A program made the position numbers and the translations under genes. From the NCBI GenBank assembly GCA_902612325.1, contig CACMDB010000001.1, positions 1 through 64,000 on the forward strand: 64,000 nucleotides of DNA. Direction: 5' to 3'. The notes beneath the pieces are model-generated. The model was given only the letters and a program-made list of their open reading frames with translations. It searched no databases and was not told the origin of the DNA. The stretch is from an uncultured Pelagibacteraceae bacterium. Lineage in GTDB: Bacteria; Pseudomonadota; Alphaproteobacteria; Pelagibacterales; Pelagibacteraceae. Every line of letters begins with the position of its first letter. Within the stretch, counting starts at the first letter, position 1. Shown here in pieces: positions 51,578-61,340 of the stretch.

Positions 51578-51671
51578 GCAGTTTCCGCAAAAACGTTAAA
51601 TTTGCGGTGTCTTTGGAAACAAAGAGATCGACACTAGTCAGCGAGGGTTCGCCCACTAGTGCGATTACTGC
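51578..51671 (+). ncRNA. structured ffh leader RNA (candidate 'ffh' cis-regulatory motif)
   Basis: The 94 nt fold into a closed multi-branch structure. GCAGT (51578-51582) pairs with ACTGC (51667-51671). Inside are three hairpins: CCGCAAA/TTTGCGG (51585-51607, 9-nt loop); TCTTTG-GAAA-CAAAGA (51610-51625); and ATCG-(A)-CACTAGT/ACTAGTG-CGAT (51627-51665), which carries an inner GCGA-GGGT-TCGC stem. The region is clearly richer in G and C than its surroundings. The ffh ATG lies 14 nt beyond, with no Shine-Dalgarno site. I recall that a conserved RNA element preceding the SRP protein gene was proposed in Pelagibacter by comparative genomics; this appears to be that element. Confidence 0.85.
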
Positions 51672-51685
51672 TGTGTGAAATAAAT

Positions 51686-53044
51686 ATGTTTGAAAATTTA
51701 ACAAATAAATTTGAGGAAGTTTTTTCCTCTCTGAAAAAAGCCCCTTCGCTTGATGAGAGCCAAGTTGATGAAGGCCTCAGAGCTATTAGACAAGCCTTAC
51801 TAGAGGCTGATGTATCACTTGAGGTCGCAAAAGATTTTATTGAAAAAGTTAAACCTAAAGCTTTAGGACAAGAAATTATCAGATCTACATCTCCTGGTGA
51901 TATGGTTGTAAAAATCGTTTATGACGAATTAGTTAATTTATTAGGTGAAAAAAACATTGATATAAATTTAAACGCTGTTCCTCCCGTACCAATGATGTTA
52001 GTTGGTCTACAAGGTTCAGGTAAAACTACCACTACTGCAAAACTTGCAAGATATTTAGAAAATACAAAGAAAAAGAAGGTAATGATGGTCAGCTTAGATA
52101 TTTATAGACCAGCTGCACAAGAACAATTGAAATCTTTAGGTGAGCAAAATGATATCTTAACTTTACCAATTATAGAGGGTCAACAACCAGCAGATATTTG
52201 TCAGAGAGCAATAAGTGCTGCAAATTTAAATGGTGCAGACATTATCTTATTTGATACAGCTGGCAGAACACAAATAGATCTTCAAATGATGAGTGAAATA
52301 AAGCAGATTGAAAATATAATCAATCCCGCTGAAACTTTTTTAGTTGCAGATTCTTTAACAGGTCAAGTAGCAGCATCAGTTGCAAAAGAATTTAAAAATA
52401 CTGTAGGTTTATCAGGAATTATTTTAACAAGAGCTGATGGTGATGCCAGAGGTGGGGCCGCGGTAAGTATGAAATTTGTATCAGAGGTTCCAATTAAGTT
52501 TTTAGGAGTAGGAGAAAAAATTGAAAATTTTGAGGTGTTTCATCCTGATAGGATTGCTAACCGAATTCTTGGAATGGGAGATATTGTATCTCTAGTTGAA
52601 AAAGCAGCACAAGATTTAGGTGAAGAAAATATTAAAAAGACAGAAGAGAATTTAAAAAAGGGACAATTTTCAATGCAAGATTATTTAACTCAACTAAGAC
52701 AGATGAAAAAAATGGGTGGAATAGAGGGAATTATGTCTTTTATGCCAGGTATTTCTAAAGTGAAATCACAAATGGATTCTGCGGGTATTGACGAGAGTGT
52801 TATCACTAAAAACGAGGCTATAATTTTATCGATGACAAAAAAAGAAAGAGAGAACCCAAAAATAATTGATGGTTCTAGAAAAAAAAGAATTGCTAATGGT
52901 TCTGGAACTGATCCAGCCACTATCAATAAATTGTTAAAACAATTTAAAATGATGTCTGAAATGATGAGAAAGATGTCTAAAGGAAATCTGAAAGGTATGT
53001 CTGACAAAGGAATACCACCAGAATTATTTAATCAATTAAAATAA
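51686..53044 (+). CDS. ffh: signal recognition particle protein Ffh
   Basis: SRP54 homologue that binds 4.5S RNA and signal peptides. I chose the ATG at 51686 (MFENLTNKFEEVF), giving about 452 residues; a longer frame from 51659 would run into the leader RNA. NG domain: GLQGSGKTTTTAKLA, DTAGRTQIDLQ, TRADGDARGG. M domain: methionine-rich segments with KMGGIEGIMSFMPG, and SGTDPATINKLLKQF, the SRP RNA-binding motif variant. Length normal. It heads the ffh-rpsP-trmD-rplS run and is divergent from dapF. Confidence 0.97.
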   Translation: MFENLTNKFEEVFSSLKKAPSLDESQVDEGLRAIRQALLEADVSLEVAKDFIEKVKPKALGQEIIRSTSPGDMVVKIVYDELVNLLGEKNIDINLNAVPPVPMMLVGLQGSGKTTTTAKLARYLENTKKKKVMMVSLDIYRPAAQEQLKSLGEQNDILTLPIIEGQQPADICQRAISAANLNGADIILFDTAGRTQIDLQMMSEIKQIENIINPAETFLVADSLTGQVAASVAKEFKNTVGLSGIILTRADGDARGGAAVSMKFVSEVPIKFLGVGEKIENFEVFHPDRIANRILGMGDIVSLVEKAAQDLGEENIKKTEENLKKGQFSMQDYLTQLRQMKKMGGIEGIMSFMPGISKVKSQMDSAGIDESVITKNEAIILSMTKKERENPKIIDGSRKKRIANGSGTDPATINKLLKQFKMMSEMMRKMSKGNLKGMSDKGIPPELFNQLK

Positions 53045-53057
53045 AAAAGGAGAGTAA

Positions 53058-53510
53058 ATGTTAAAACTTAGATTATCAAGAGGTGGAACAAAGAAAAGAC
53101 CAGTTTACAAAGTTGTTGTAGCTGATAGTCGTTTTGCAAGAGATGGACGTTTCATAGAAAAAGTTGGTTTTTTTAATCCTCTATTACCTAAAGAAAAAAA
53201 AGAGAGAATAGGATTAGAGGCTGAAAGAATTAAATATTGGTTAGGCCAAGGTGCACAACCAACTACAAGAGTAGCAAGAATCTTAGGTGAAAATGAGTTA
53301 ATGCCAATGCCTGCTAATGGTAATAATCCTCAAAAAGCTATTCCAAAAAAAGATAGAAAAAAAGAAGGGTCTGATGATGCTAAAAAGGAAGAGGCAGCAA
53401 AAGCAGACGCAGCACCGACAGATGGAGCAAAAAAAGAAGAAGCTCCAAAAGCAGAGGCTAAAAAAGAGGAGGCTCCAAAAGCAGAAGCTCCAAAAGAGGA
53501 AAAAAAGTAA
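53058..53510 (+). CDS. rpsP: 30S ribosomal protein S16 with charged repeat tail
   Basis: 150 residues. Residues 1-85 are standard S16 ([47 protein letters not shown]). The following 60-70 residues are a low-complexity tail of Lys, Glu, Ala and Pro, including two copies of a ten-residue unit [10 protein letters not shown]. Bacterial S16 is usually about 80-100 residues, so the tail is an extra. A strong AAGGAGAG site precedes the ATG. trmD follows after 14 bp; rimM, which normally sits between them, is absent here. Confidence 0.95.
   Translation: MLKLRLSRGGTKKRPVYKVVVADSRFARDGRFIEKVGFFNPLLPKEKKERIGLEAERIKYWLGQGAQPTTRVARILGENELMPMPANGNNPQKAIPKKDRKKEGSDDAKKEEAAKADAAPTDGAKKEEAPKAEAKKEEAPKAEAPKEEKK
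53430..53489 (+). repeat. two tandem 30-bp units in the rpsP tail
   Basis: Unit one at 53430-53459 and unit two at 53460-53489 encode the same ten residues ([10 protein letters not shown]), differing at a few third positions (GAA/GAG). They are part of the low-complexity tail of S16. The synonymous changes show that the protein sequence is maintained while the DNA drifts. Confidence 0.75.
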
Positions 53511-53524
53511 TTTAAGGTTTACTT

Positions 53525-54211
53525 ATGTTAAAGACACAAGTGTTAACACTTTATCCAGAAATTTTCCCTGGTCCGTTAAACAAAGGATTATATGGAAAAG
53601 CAATGGCTAAAAAGATATGGAGTCTTAATGTAGTAGACATAAGAGATGCAGCAACAGATAAACACAAAACTGTTGATGACACTCCATATGGTGGTGGATC
53701 AGGTATGCTGTTAAAAGCAGACATACTAGCAAAATCAATTGATAAAAACATCCAGAAGGGGGAAAGAATTTTTTATCTTTCGCCAAAAGGAAAAAAATTT
53801 GATCAAAGACTTGCACAAGATTTATCAAAAGAAAAATCATTCAGTTTAATTTGTGGACATTTCGAAGGTGTTGATGAAAGAGTACTATCCACAAGAAATA
53901 TTGAGGAAATAAGTATAGGAGATTATGTGCTTTCTGGAGGGGAAACAGCTGCTCTTGTAGTTCTTGATAGTGTGTTAAGACTTTTGCCTGGAGTTTTAGG
54001 TAATGATAAATCATCTTCGGAGGAAACTTTTGAAAATGGTCTTTTAGAGTATCCTCAATATACAAAACCTCAAATTTGGGAGGAAAAATCAGTACCAGAT
54101 GTCTTATTATCAGGGGATCATAGCAAAATTAAAGACTGGCGTTTATCTCAATCTGAGGCTATAACACGCGTCCGAAGACCAGATTTGTGGAAAAAATATA
54201 AGAAGGATTAA
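53525..54211 (+). CDS. trmD: tRNA (guanine-N1)-methyltransferase TrmD
   Basis: Methylates G37 of tRNA reading CNN codons with S-adenosylmethionine; a SPOUT-fold knot enzyme. The 228-residue protein has [11 protein letters not shown] at the start, the [12 protein letters not shown] motif, [31 protein letters not shown] in the trefoil knot, and [13 protein letters not shown]. The length and motifs are normal. It is 14 nt after rpsP and 16 nt before the ATG of rplS. Confidence 0.97.
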   Translation: MLKTQVLTLYPEIFPGPLNKGLYGKAMAKKIWSLNVVDIRDAATDKHKTVDDTPYGGGSGMLLKADILAKSIDKNIQKGERIFYLSPKGKKFDQRLAQDLSKEKSFSLICGHFEGVDERVLSTRNIEEISIGDYVLSGGETAALVVLDSVLRLLPGVLGNDKSSSEETFENGLLEYPQYTKPQIWEEKSVPDVLLSGDHSKIKDWRLSQSEAITRVRRPDLWKKYKKD

Positions 54212-54227
54212 CTTGATAAATATTGAA

Positions 54228-54806
54228 ATGAAAACGATTGAAGAAATAAATCAACATAATGTAAAAAAAATTCTTTCGGAAAAAAAGATTCCAGAATTCT
54301 TTCCAGGTGATGTTGTAAAAGTTGGTGTAAGAATTACAGAGGGAAAAAAAGAGAGAATTCAGTATTTTGAAGGAGTATGTATTGCCAAAAAAAGCAGAGA
54401 TTTAAATTCTTCTTTTACAGTTAGAAAGATTTCTTTTGGTGAAGGTGTTGAGAGAACATTCCCACTATTTGGTACAGTAATTGACTCAATTAAAGTTATT
54501 CGTTCAGGAAAAGTTAGAAGAGCTAAACTATATTACTTAAGAGATAGAACTGGTAAATCAGCTAGAATTGCAGAAAAAATAAGAAAGAAGATTGGTATTG
54601 ATTTAGACGTAAAACCAGAAACAGTAACTGAAGAAAATTTAGCTCCTGTTTCAACAGAAGCATCTGATAATAAAGAAGATTTAATTAAGGCAGAGGCTAA
54701 GAAAGAAGAAACTCCTAAGGAAGAGCCAAAAAAAGAAGAAACAGCCAAAATTGAAACAAAACCTAAAACTGAAGAAAAACTTGAAACTTCTCCAGAAAAA
54801 AAATAA
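54228..54806 (+). CDS. rplS: 50S ribosomal protein L19 with charged tail
   Basis: About 192 residues from the ATG at 54228, [14 protein letters not shown], which gives the standard L19 length up to [12 protein letters not shown] at 54213 with a good upstream AAGGA is an alternative. The core ([60 protein letters not shown]) is conserved L19. The C-terminal 60 residues form a Lys-Glu-Thr-Pro tail much like that of S16 in this operon. Most L19 proteins end near residue 120. Confidence 0.93.
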   Translation: MKTIEEINQHNVKKILSEKKIPEFFPGDVVKVGVRITEGKKERIQYFEGVCIAKKSRDLNSSFTVRKISFGEGVERTFPLFGTVIDSIKVIRSGKVRRAKLYYLRDRTGKSARIAEKIRKKIGIDLDVKPETVTEENLAPVSTEASDNKEDLIKAEAKKEETPKEEPKKEETAKIETKPKTEEKLETSPEKK

Positions 54807-54817
54807 TTTTTTTTTCA

Positions 54818-56221
54818 ATGCCTAATACTCTTTACGACAAAATTTGGAAAGAACACTTAGTTGATCAGCAAGATGATGGAACAGCTTTATTATTTGTTGA
54901 TAGGCATCTCGTTCATGAAGTGACCAGTCCACAAGCATTTGAAGGTTTACGAAATTCTAAAAGAAAAGTAAGACACCCAAAGCTTACATTGGCCGTTGCA
55001 GATCATAACGTCCCAACTACTGATAGAACAAATGGTATTTCAGATAAAGAATCTAAAATTCAAGTTGATACATTAGAAAAGAATTGTAAGGAATTTGATA
55101 TCCAACTCTTTGGAATGGAGGATAAGCGTCAAGGCATAGTTCATATAATTGGTCCTGAACAAGGATTTACTCAACCTGGAACAGTTATAGTTTGTGGAGA
55201 TAGTCATACAGCTACACATGGAGCGTTTGGTGCTTTAGCATTTGGTATAGGCACCTCAGAGGTTGAACACGTACTAGCAACGCAAACTTTAGTGCAAAAA
55301 AAAGCAAAAAATTTCAGAATTAATGTTAATGGAAAACTTCCGTTAGGTGTTACTTCAAAAGATGTAATTTTACAAATAATTGGAAAAATAGGAACAGCAG
55401 GTGGAACAGGATCTGTTATTGAGTATGCTGGTGATTTAATCAGATCATTAAGTGTTGAGCAAAGAATGACTATATGCAACATGACTATAGAGGGTGGAGC
55501 AAGAGCAGGTTTGATTGCACCAGACGAAAAAATTTTCAAGTATTTGGAGGGAAAACCTATGTCACCCAAAGGTGAAAAATGGGATAAAGCTTTAGCGTAC
55601 TGGAGAAGTTTAAAATCTGATGATGGTGCAAATTTTGATAAAGAAATAAGTCTTCAAGCTAATGAAATTTCACCGATGATTACTTGGGGTACTTCACCTC
55701 AAGATGTCATTACTATTGAGGATAAAGTACCAAACCCAGATAATGAAAAGGATGAGGATAGAAAAAATTCTATTGAAAGAGCTCTAAAATATATGGGTTT
55801 AAAACCTGATATGGCTGCTAAAGATATTAAGATAGATAAGGTTTTTATAGGTAGTTGCACAAATGGAAGAATTGAGGATTTACGAGAAGCAGCAAAGATT
55901 TTAAAAGATAAAAAAATTGCCTCTCATGTGCATGCAATGGTTGTTCCAGGATCTGGTCTAGTGAAAGAACAAGCAGAGCAAGAAGGTTTACATAAAATAT
56001 TTGAAGAGTCTGGTTTTGAATGGAGAGAACCAGGATGTTCTATGTGTTTAGCAATGAACGCTGATAAATTAAAACCAGAACAAAGATGTGCATCTACATC
56101 AAACAGAAACTTTGAGGGAAGACAAGGTAGAGGTGGAAGAACACACCTTGTGAGCCCAGGAATGGCAGCTGCAGCAGCAATTTCCGGGAATTTGGATGAT
56201 GTAAGAAAGTATCAAAATTAA
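54818..56221 (+). CDS. leuC: 3-isopropylmalate dehydratase large subunit
   Basis: 467-residue aconitase-family subunit that isomerises 2- to 3-isopropylmalate with LeuD in leucine synthesis. The three Fe-S ligands are visible as Cys in [12 protein letters not shown], and in the [13 protein letters not shown] pair. N-terminal [10 protein letters not shown] and [11 protein letters not shown] are typical. It follows rplS by 11 nt; leuD overlaps its stop by 1 nt. Confidence 0.97.
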   Translation: MPNTLYDKIWKEHLVDQQDDGTALLFVDRHLVHEVTSPQAFEGLRNSKRKVRHPKLTLAVADHNVPTTDRTNGISDKESKIQVDTLEKNCKEFDIQLFGMEDKRQGIVHIIGPEQGFTQPGTVIVCGDSHTATHGAFGALAFGIGTSEVEHVLATQTLVQKKAKNFRINVNGKLPLGVTSKDVILQIIGKIGTAGGTGSVIEYAGDLIRSLSVEQRMTICNMTIEGGARAGLIAPDEKIFKYLEGKPMSPKGEKWDKALAYWRSLKSDDGANFDKEISLQANEISPMITWGTSPQDVITIEDKVPNPDNEKDEDRKNSIERALKYMGLKPDMAAKDIKIDKVFIGSCTNGRIEDLREAAKILKDKKIASHVHAMVVPGSGLVKEQAEQEGLHKIFEESGFEWREPGCSMCLAMNADKLKPEQRCASTSNRNFEGRQGRGGRTHLVSPGMAAAAAISGNLDDVRKYQN

Positions 56222-56826
56222 TGCAAAAATTTTCTACATTAAAAAGTATTCCAGCATATTTACCAATAGTAAATATCGATACTGATATGATTATCCCAAA
56301 GCAGTTTTTAAAAACAATTAAAAGAACTGGACTTGGAAAAAATTTGTTTTTTGAAATGAGGTATGATGATAATGGAAATAAAATAGGGGATTTTATATTA
56401 AATAAAGATCCATTTACAAATTCAAAAATTCTGATAGCAGGAAAAAACTTTGGTTGTGGATCCTCAAGAGAACACGCTCCTTGGGCATTATTAGATTTTG
56501 GTATTACATGTGTAATTAGCTCCAGTTTTGCTGATATTTTTTATAGCAATTGTTTTAAAAATGGAATTTTACCAATTATTGTTGATGAGGAAAAAATAAA
56601 AGAGTTGTCTGAATATGCTAATAGAAAAGAAGAAATTTCAGTAGACCTTAAAGAAGAAAAAATAGTTTATGGTAATAATGAAATTAAATTTAAAATAGAC
56701 TCCTTTAAAAAGAAATGTCTTCTCGAAGGTTTAGATGATATTGCGCTATCTTTAAATAAGTCTGATAAGATAAAAAGTTTTGAGCAAAAATTAAAAAGCT
56801 CTAAGCCATGGATTATAAGTGATTAA
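56221..56826 (+). CDS. leuD: 3-isopropylmalate dehydratase small subunit
   Basis: 201-residue swivel domain partner of LeuC. It has [17 protein letters not shown] (17-33), [21 protein letters not shown] with the substrate-binding Ser-Arg-Glu-His, and [18 protein letters not shown]. Length normal. The start shares a base with the leuC stop and the leuB start overlaps its end by 8 nt, so leuCDB is one unit. Confidence 0.97.
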   Translation: MQKFSTLKSIPAYLPIVNIDTDMIIPKQFLKTIKRTGLGKNLFFEMRYDDNGNKIGDFILNKDPFTNSKILIAGKNFGCGSSREHAPWALLDFGITCVISSSFADIFYSNCFKNGILPIIVDEEKIKELSEYANRKEEISVDLKEEKIVYGNNEIKFKIDSFKKKCLLEGLDDIALSLNKSDKIKSFEQKLKSSKPWIISD

Positions 56827-57925
56827 AGTAAAAAAGAGAAAGATACTATTACTTCCCGGAGATGGTATTGGTCCCGAAGTTATTGGTGAGGTAAAAAAAA
56901 TTATCAGTTGGTTCAATGATAAAAAGTCTCTAGATTTTGAGATGGATGAGGATTTAGCGGGAGGATGTTCTTACGATAAGCATGGTACACCGATTACAGA
57001 TGAGGTTTTCTATAAAGCATTAGAAAGTGCAGTTGTTATGTTAGGCGCTGTAGGTGGACCAAAGTGGGATAATGTTGAGTTTTCCAAAAAACCTGAGAGA
57101 GCACTTTTAAAACTAAGAAAAGAATTAAAACTATTTGCTAATTTGAGACCAGCGATATGTTTTAAACAATTAGTTGATGCCTCAACATTAAAACCTGAAA
57201 TTGTTTCAGGTTTAGATATTATGATTGTAAGAGAGTTAACTGGAGGAATATATTTTGGTGAGCCTAGAGGAATTAAACCAATAGAAAACGGGGAAAGAAA
57301 AGGGATTAATACTCACACTTACACAAGCAATGAGATTATAAGAGTTGCTAGAGTTGCCTTTGATTTAGCAAAAAAAAGATCAAACAAAGTAACTTCTTGT
57401 GAAAAATCAAATGTTATGGAGGCAGGCCAACTTTGGAAAGAAGAGGTTCAGACATTACACGATAAAGAATTTAAAGACGTTGAACTAAGTCATATGCTTG
57501 CAGACAATTGTGCTATGCAGTTGTTGAGAAATCCAAAGCAATTTGATGTAATTGTAACAGATAATTTGTTTGGAGATATGTTATCTGACCAAGCCTCAAT
57601 GTTGACTGGATCATTAGGTCTTTTACCTTCTGCATCTTTAGGTGCAAAAAATAAAGATGGAGAGATGAGGGCTATGTATGAACCTATTCATGGTTCGGCT
57701 CCAGATATAGCTGGTAAAAGTATTGCTAATCCAATAGCTACAATTTTAAGTTTTGCTATGGCTTTGAGATATTCATTAGATTTAGATAAAGAGGCAGAAG
57801 CTCTGGAAAAAGCTGTACAGGATGTATTAAATGATGGTTTAAGAACTAAAGACATTTTATCAAAAGGTACAAAAGAGGTGACTACATCACAAATGGGTGA
57901 TGCGATCATTTCAAAATTGCAATAA
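56819..57925 (+). CDS. leuB: 3-isopropylmalate dehydrogenase
   Basis: 368-residue NAD-dependent decarboxylating dehydrogenase of leucine synthesis. Motifs: [12 protein letters not shown] (10-21), [49 protein letters not shown] (Asp residues for the metal) and [16 protein letters not shown] start at 56819 overlaps leuD. The dmdC gene follows after 26 bp without visible terminator, so the leucine and DMSP genes may be partly cotranscribed. Confidence 0.96.
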   Translation: MIKVKKRKILLLPGDGIGPEVIGEVKKIISWFNDKKSLDFEMDEDLAGGCSYDKHGTPITDEVFYKALESAVVMLGAVGGPKWDNVEFSKKPERALLKLRKELKLFANLRPAICFKQLVDASTLKPEIVSGLDIMIVRELTGGIYFGEPRGIKPIENGERKGINTHTYTSNEIIRVARVAFDLAKKRSNKVTSCEKSNVMEAGQLWKEEVQTLHDKEFKDVELSHMLADNCAMQLLRNPKQFDVIVTDNLFGDMLSDQASMLTGSLGLLPSASLGAKNKDGEMRAMYEPIHGSAPDIAGKSIANPIATILSFAMALRYSLDLDKEAEALEKAVQDVLNDGLRTKDILSKGTKEVTTSQMGDAIISKLQ

Positions 57926-57951
57926 TTAATTAATTATTTTAAAATCAAATT

Positions 57952-59715
57952 ATGCCAACTTATACTGCACCCGTTGAAGATATGATGTTTCTTTTTGAAA
58001 AACTAAGAAACAACAAAGAGTATAATGAATTGGAAAAATATAAAGAAGTTACCCCAGATTTAGTAAAAGACATTCTACAGGAAGCAGCAAAAATAAATCA
58101 AAATTTAATTTTACCATTAGCTAAAGTTGGAGATGAAAATCCTGCAATTTTAGAAAATGGAGTTGTTAGAACGCCTCCGGGTTACAAAGAGGCTTATAAA
58201 AAATATATTGAGGATGGTTGGACATCTTTATCATGTGATCCAAAATATGGGGGTCAAGGTATGCCAAAAACAGTGAGCGCATTTTTTGATGAAATGCTAT
58301 CTTCTGCTAGCCTTTCTTTTAAACTCTATAGTGAACTTAGTATTGGTGCTTATAATTGTATTAATCATCATGCTAGTGATGAAATAAAAAATAAATATTT
58401 ACCAAAAATTGTAGAGGGTAAGTGGAGTGGAACAATGTGCTTAACTGAGCCAGTATGTGGTACTGATTTAGGGCTACTAAAAACAAAGGCTAAAAAACAA
58501 TCTGATGGTACATTTAAATTAACTGGACAGAAAATTTTTATTACCTCTGGTGATCACGATTTAACTGAAAATATTATTCATTTGGTTTTAGCAAGAGTGG
58601 ATGACTCTCCGGCTGGCACGAAAGGTATCAGTCTGTTTTTAGTTCCAAAGTTTATTGTAAAAGAAGATGGGAATGTTGGTCCAAGAAATGGAATATCAAC
58701 TGGTTCTATCGAAACAAAAATGGGAATTAAAGGATCAGCAACTTGTGTTCTTAATTTTGATGAAGCAACTGGTTACATGATTGGTGATAAGGAAAAAGGT
58801 TTGAGTGCAATGTTTACGATGATGAATCTTGAGAGGATCGTTGTTGGGATACAGGGTTTGGGTATATCAGAGATTGCTTATCAAAATTCACTTTCATACG
58901 CAAAAGAGAGAAAGCAAGGTAAGTCGAATAATTCAAAATCTAAAAATGGTGCTGATTTTATAATTGAGCATGCAGATATTAGAAGATCGTTGTTAAATAT
59001 GAAATCTATTATTGAGGGCGAGAGAGCCTTATGTTTTTGGTTATCTCAACAAACTGAGGTAAGCCTATATCATCCAGATGAAAAAGCTCGGCAGGAGGCA
59101 TCTGATTATGTCTCGTTAATGACTCCAGTAGTTAAATCCTTGTTTACAGATTTAGCAATGGAAATCACTAGTGATGCAATGCAAATTTATGGTGGATATG
59201 GTTATACTAAAGATCAAGGAATAGAGCAGTTGTATCGAGATAATAGAATCACACCAATTTACGAGGGCACGAATTCTGTACAAGCTGCTGATTTAGTTTT
59301 TAGAAAATTATCAAATAAGAACGGGGATGTAATTAATAAATTTTTAGATCAGGTTAAAAATGAATGTAATTCTAACAACGAAAAAATAAGACCATTCATC
59401 TCAGATTTTAATAATTATTTAGATATATTAAAAAAATTTAGTGATTGGATGATTGAGAAATCTAAAACAGATAAAGATGATGTAAGTGCTGCTGCTAATG
59501 ATTATCTTAAAACTCTCGGATTTGTTTCGATTGCTTATGCATGGATAAAAGTACTAGAGGTAAGTTTTAAAGATTATAATGAAAATAAAAACTTTTATGA
59601 TGACAAAATCGATACCGCTAGGTTTTATTTTGATAAAGTTCTACCAAGAGCTGAACAACATTACAAATCAGCAATTTCTGGAAGCTCCAATATTATGAAT
59701 TTTAAATTCAATTAA
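57952..59715 (+). CDS. dmdC: MMPA-CoA dehydrogenase DmdC (acyl-CoA dehydrogenase)
   Basis: 587-residue FAD enzyme oxidising 3-methylmercaptopropionyl-CoA to methylthioacryloyl-CoA in DMSP demethylation. Features: MPTYTAPVEDMMF start with the extra helical region of large ACADs, GTMCLTEPVCGTDLGLLKT, ITSGDHD, QIYGGYGYTKDQGIEQLYRD, and catalytic Glu in ITPIYEGTNSVQ. A C-terminal extension (about 480-587) is typical for the DmdC/large ACAD group. The call as DmdC rather than a fatty-acid enzyme rests on the adjacent dmdB and dmdA. Confidence 0.9.
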   Translation: MPTYTAPVEDMMFLFEKLRNNKEYNELEKYKEVTPDLVKDILQEAAKINQNLILPLAKVGDENPAILENGVVRTPPGYKEAYKKYIEDGWTSLSCDPKYGGQGMPKTVSAFFDEMLSSASLSFKLYSELSIGAYNCINHHASDEIKNKYLPKIVEGKWSGTMCLTEPVCGTDLGLLKTKAKKQSDGTFKLTGQKIFITSGDHDLTENIIHLVLARVDDSPAGTKGISLFLVPKFIVKEDGNVGPRNGISTGSIETKMGIKGSATCVLNFDEATGYMIGDKEKGLSAMFTMMNLERIVVGIQGLGISEIAYQNSLSYAKERKQGKSNNSKSKNGADFIIEHADIRRSLLNMKSIIEGERALCFWLSQQTEVSLYHPDEKARQEASDYVSLMTPVVKSLFTDLAMEITSDAMQIYGGYGYTKDQGIEQLYRDNRITPIYEGTNSVQAADLVFRKLSNKNGDVINKFLDQVKNECNSNNEKIRPFISDFNNYLDILKKFSDWMIEKSKTDKDDVSAAANDYLKTLGFVSIAYAWIKVLEVSFKDYNENKNFYDDKIDTARFYFDKVLPRAEQHYKSAISGSSNIMNFKFN

Positions 59716-61332
59716 ATGAGTCATTACGATACTAATTTAGATAAGAATAGTGCAAATTATGTTCCTTTAACTCCTTTGACTTTTTTGAAGAGAGCAAAAG
59801 AGATTTATCCTGATTATGAAGCAATTATCTATGAAGATCGTAAATACACCTGGGCTGATGTTTACAAACGTACTATTAAATTTGCAAGCGCCCTTAATAA
59901 AATTGGAATTAATAAAGGAGATACTGTCTCATTTTTAGCTTTCAACACCCCTGAAATTTTTGAGGGACATTACTCTGTTCCCATGTCTGGTGCAGTATTA
60001 AATACAATTAACATAAGATTAGATGCTAAAACTATTGCTTATATTTTAGAACATAGTGATGCTAAAGTTCTTGTTGTTGATAGACAATTACACATAGAAG
60101 TTAAAAAAGCGTTAAGTACTTTAAAAAAGAAAATCACAATTATTGATATAGTTGATAAATTTGCAGACCAATCAAAGTGTGAAAAAATTGGTGATCTAGA
60201 ATACGAAAGTTTTTTAAATACCGGTGATGAAAATTTTGATTGGAAAATGCCAGATGACGAGTGGCAAGCAATATCATTGAGCTATACATCTGGAACTACC
60301 GGAAACCCTAAAGGCGTTGTTTACCATCATCGGGGATCATATTTAATGTCCACAGGTAGTGCAGTTGCCTGGAACATGCCAAACAGACTTAATTTTTTAA
60401 CTATCGTCCCAATGTTCCATTGTAATGGATGGGGTTATCCTTGGACAATACCCATGTTAAATGGAAGAACAATTTGTCTAAGAAATATAGATGTAAAAAA
60501 AATATTTGAATTAATAGACAAACATAATGTTACTCACTTTGGTGGAGCGCCTATTGTACTAAATATGATAACTGGTGCACCAGAGTCTGATAGAAAAAAA
60601 TTAAAGCAAAAAGTATACGTCCTTACTGCAGGAGCTCCACCGCCAAGTATAATTTTCAAAAAAATGAAAGAACTTGGTTTTGAAGTTATGCATGTTTATG
60701 GATTAACTGAAACTTATGGACATGTAACTCAATGTGCGTGGAATGATGCTTGGAATGACTTCGATGAGGAAAAGCAGAACGAAATTAAAGCAAGACAAGG
60801 AGTTAGATATCCAAATACAGAAGGGATTGCTGTGATGGATCCAGAAACAATGACTGAAGTTCCAAAAGATGGAAAGACGATTGGTGAAATAATGATTAAA
60901 GGAAATGTAGTCATGAAGGGTTATTTTAAGGATAAGGATGCTACAAATAAAGCAATGGCTGGTGGTTGGTTTCATTCTGGTGACTTAGCTGTTATGCATC
61001 CAGATGGATATGTAAAAATCCAGGATAGGTCTAAAGATATAATAATTTCTGGAGGTGAAAACATATCCTCTATAGAAATAGAAAATACTCTTGCAAAACA
61101 TCCCTCAGTATCTATTGCAGCCGTTGTAGCTAAACCAGATGAAAAATGGGGAGAGGTACCTTGTGCATTTATTGAGATGGTAAAGGATAAACCAACAACC
61201 GAGAAAGAATTAATTGGTTTTTGTAAAGAAACCCTCGCAGGTTTCAAAGTGCCAAAACAAGTTGTTTTTTGTGAACTACCTAAAACATCGACAGGAAAAA
61301 TTCAAAAATTTGAATTGAGAAAAAAATTTTAG
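59716..61332 (+). CDS. dmdB: MMPA-CoA ligase DmdB
   Basis: 538-residue AMP-forming acyl-CoA ligase that activates methylmercaptopropionate. Motifs: SLSYTSGTTGNPKGVVYHHRG (P-loop), VYGLTETYGH, GWFHSGDLAVMHPDGYVKIQDRSKDIIISGGENISSIEIE (hinge), and GKIQKFELRKKF with the catalytic Lys. The length and the HHRG after the P-loop fit medium-chain/DmdB-type ligases. It starts directly after the dmdC stop and 8 bp before the hydrolase gene. Other substrates cannot be excluded from sequence, but the context is the DMSP operon. Confidence 0.9.
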   Translation: MSHYDTNLDKNSANYVPLTPLTFLKRAKEIYPDYEAIIYEDRKYTWADVYKRTIKFASALNKIGINKGDTVSFLAFNTPEIFEGHYSVPMSGAVLNTINIRLDAKTIAYILEHSDAKVLVVDRQLHIEVKKALSTLKKKITIIDIVDKFADQSKCEKIGDLEYESFLNTGDENFDWKMPDDEWQAISLSYTSGTTGNPKGVVYHHRGSYLMSTGSAVAWNMPNRLNFLTIVPMFHCNGWGYPWTIPMLNGRTICLRNIDVKKIFELIDKHNVTHFGGAPIVLNMITGAPESDRKKLKQKVYVLTAGAPPPSIIFKKMKELGFEVMHVYGLTETYGHVTQCAWNDAWNDFDEEKQNEIKARQGVRYPNTEGIAVMDPETMTEVPKDGKTIGEIMIKGNVVMKGYFKDKDATNKAMAGGWFHSGDLAVMHPDGYVKIQDRSKDIIISGGENISSIEIENTLAKHPSVSIAAVVAKPDEKWGEVPCAFIEMVKDKPTTEKELIGFCKETLAGFKVPKQVVFCELPKTSTGKIQKFELRKKF

Positions 61333-61340
61333 GTAATTGA

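Noticed and set aside
51630-51665. Possible tRNA T-arm (GGTTCGCCC)
   Set aside because: No acceptor, D or anticodon arms can be drawn; the bases belong to the third hairpin of the ffh leader.
51659-51685. Upstream start for Ffh
   Set aside because: It falls within the closing stem of the leader RNA and adds residues absent in Ffh; the ATG at 51686 gives the standard MFENLTNKF start.
51525-51685. 4.5S SRP RNA gene in front of ffh
   Set aside because: I looked for the conserved domain IV sequence with the GGAA tetraloop and AAGCAG partner strand; it is not there. The folded element fits a cis leader better.
53430-53489. Tandem repeat as a CRISPR or mobile element
   Set aside because: Only two in-frame 30-bp units within the S16 tail, with codon-level synonymous changes; it is a protein repeat.
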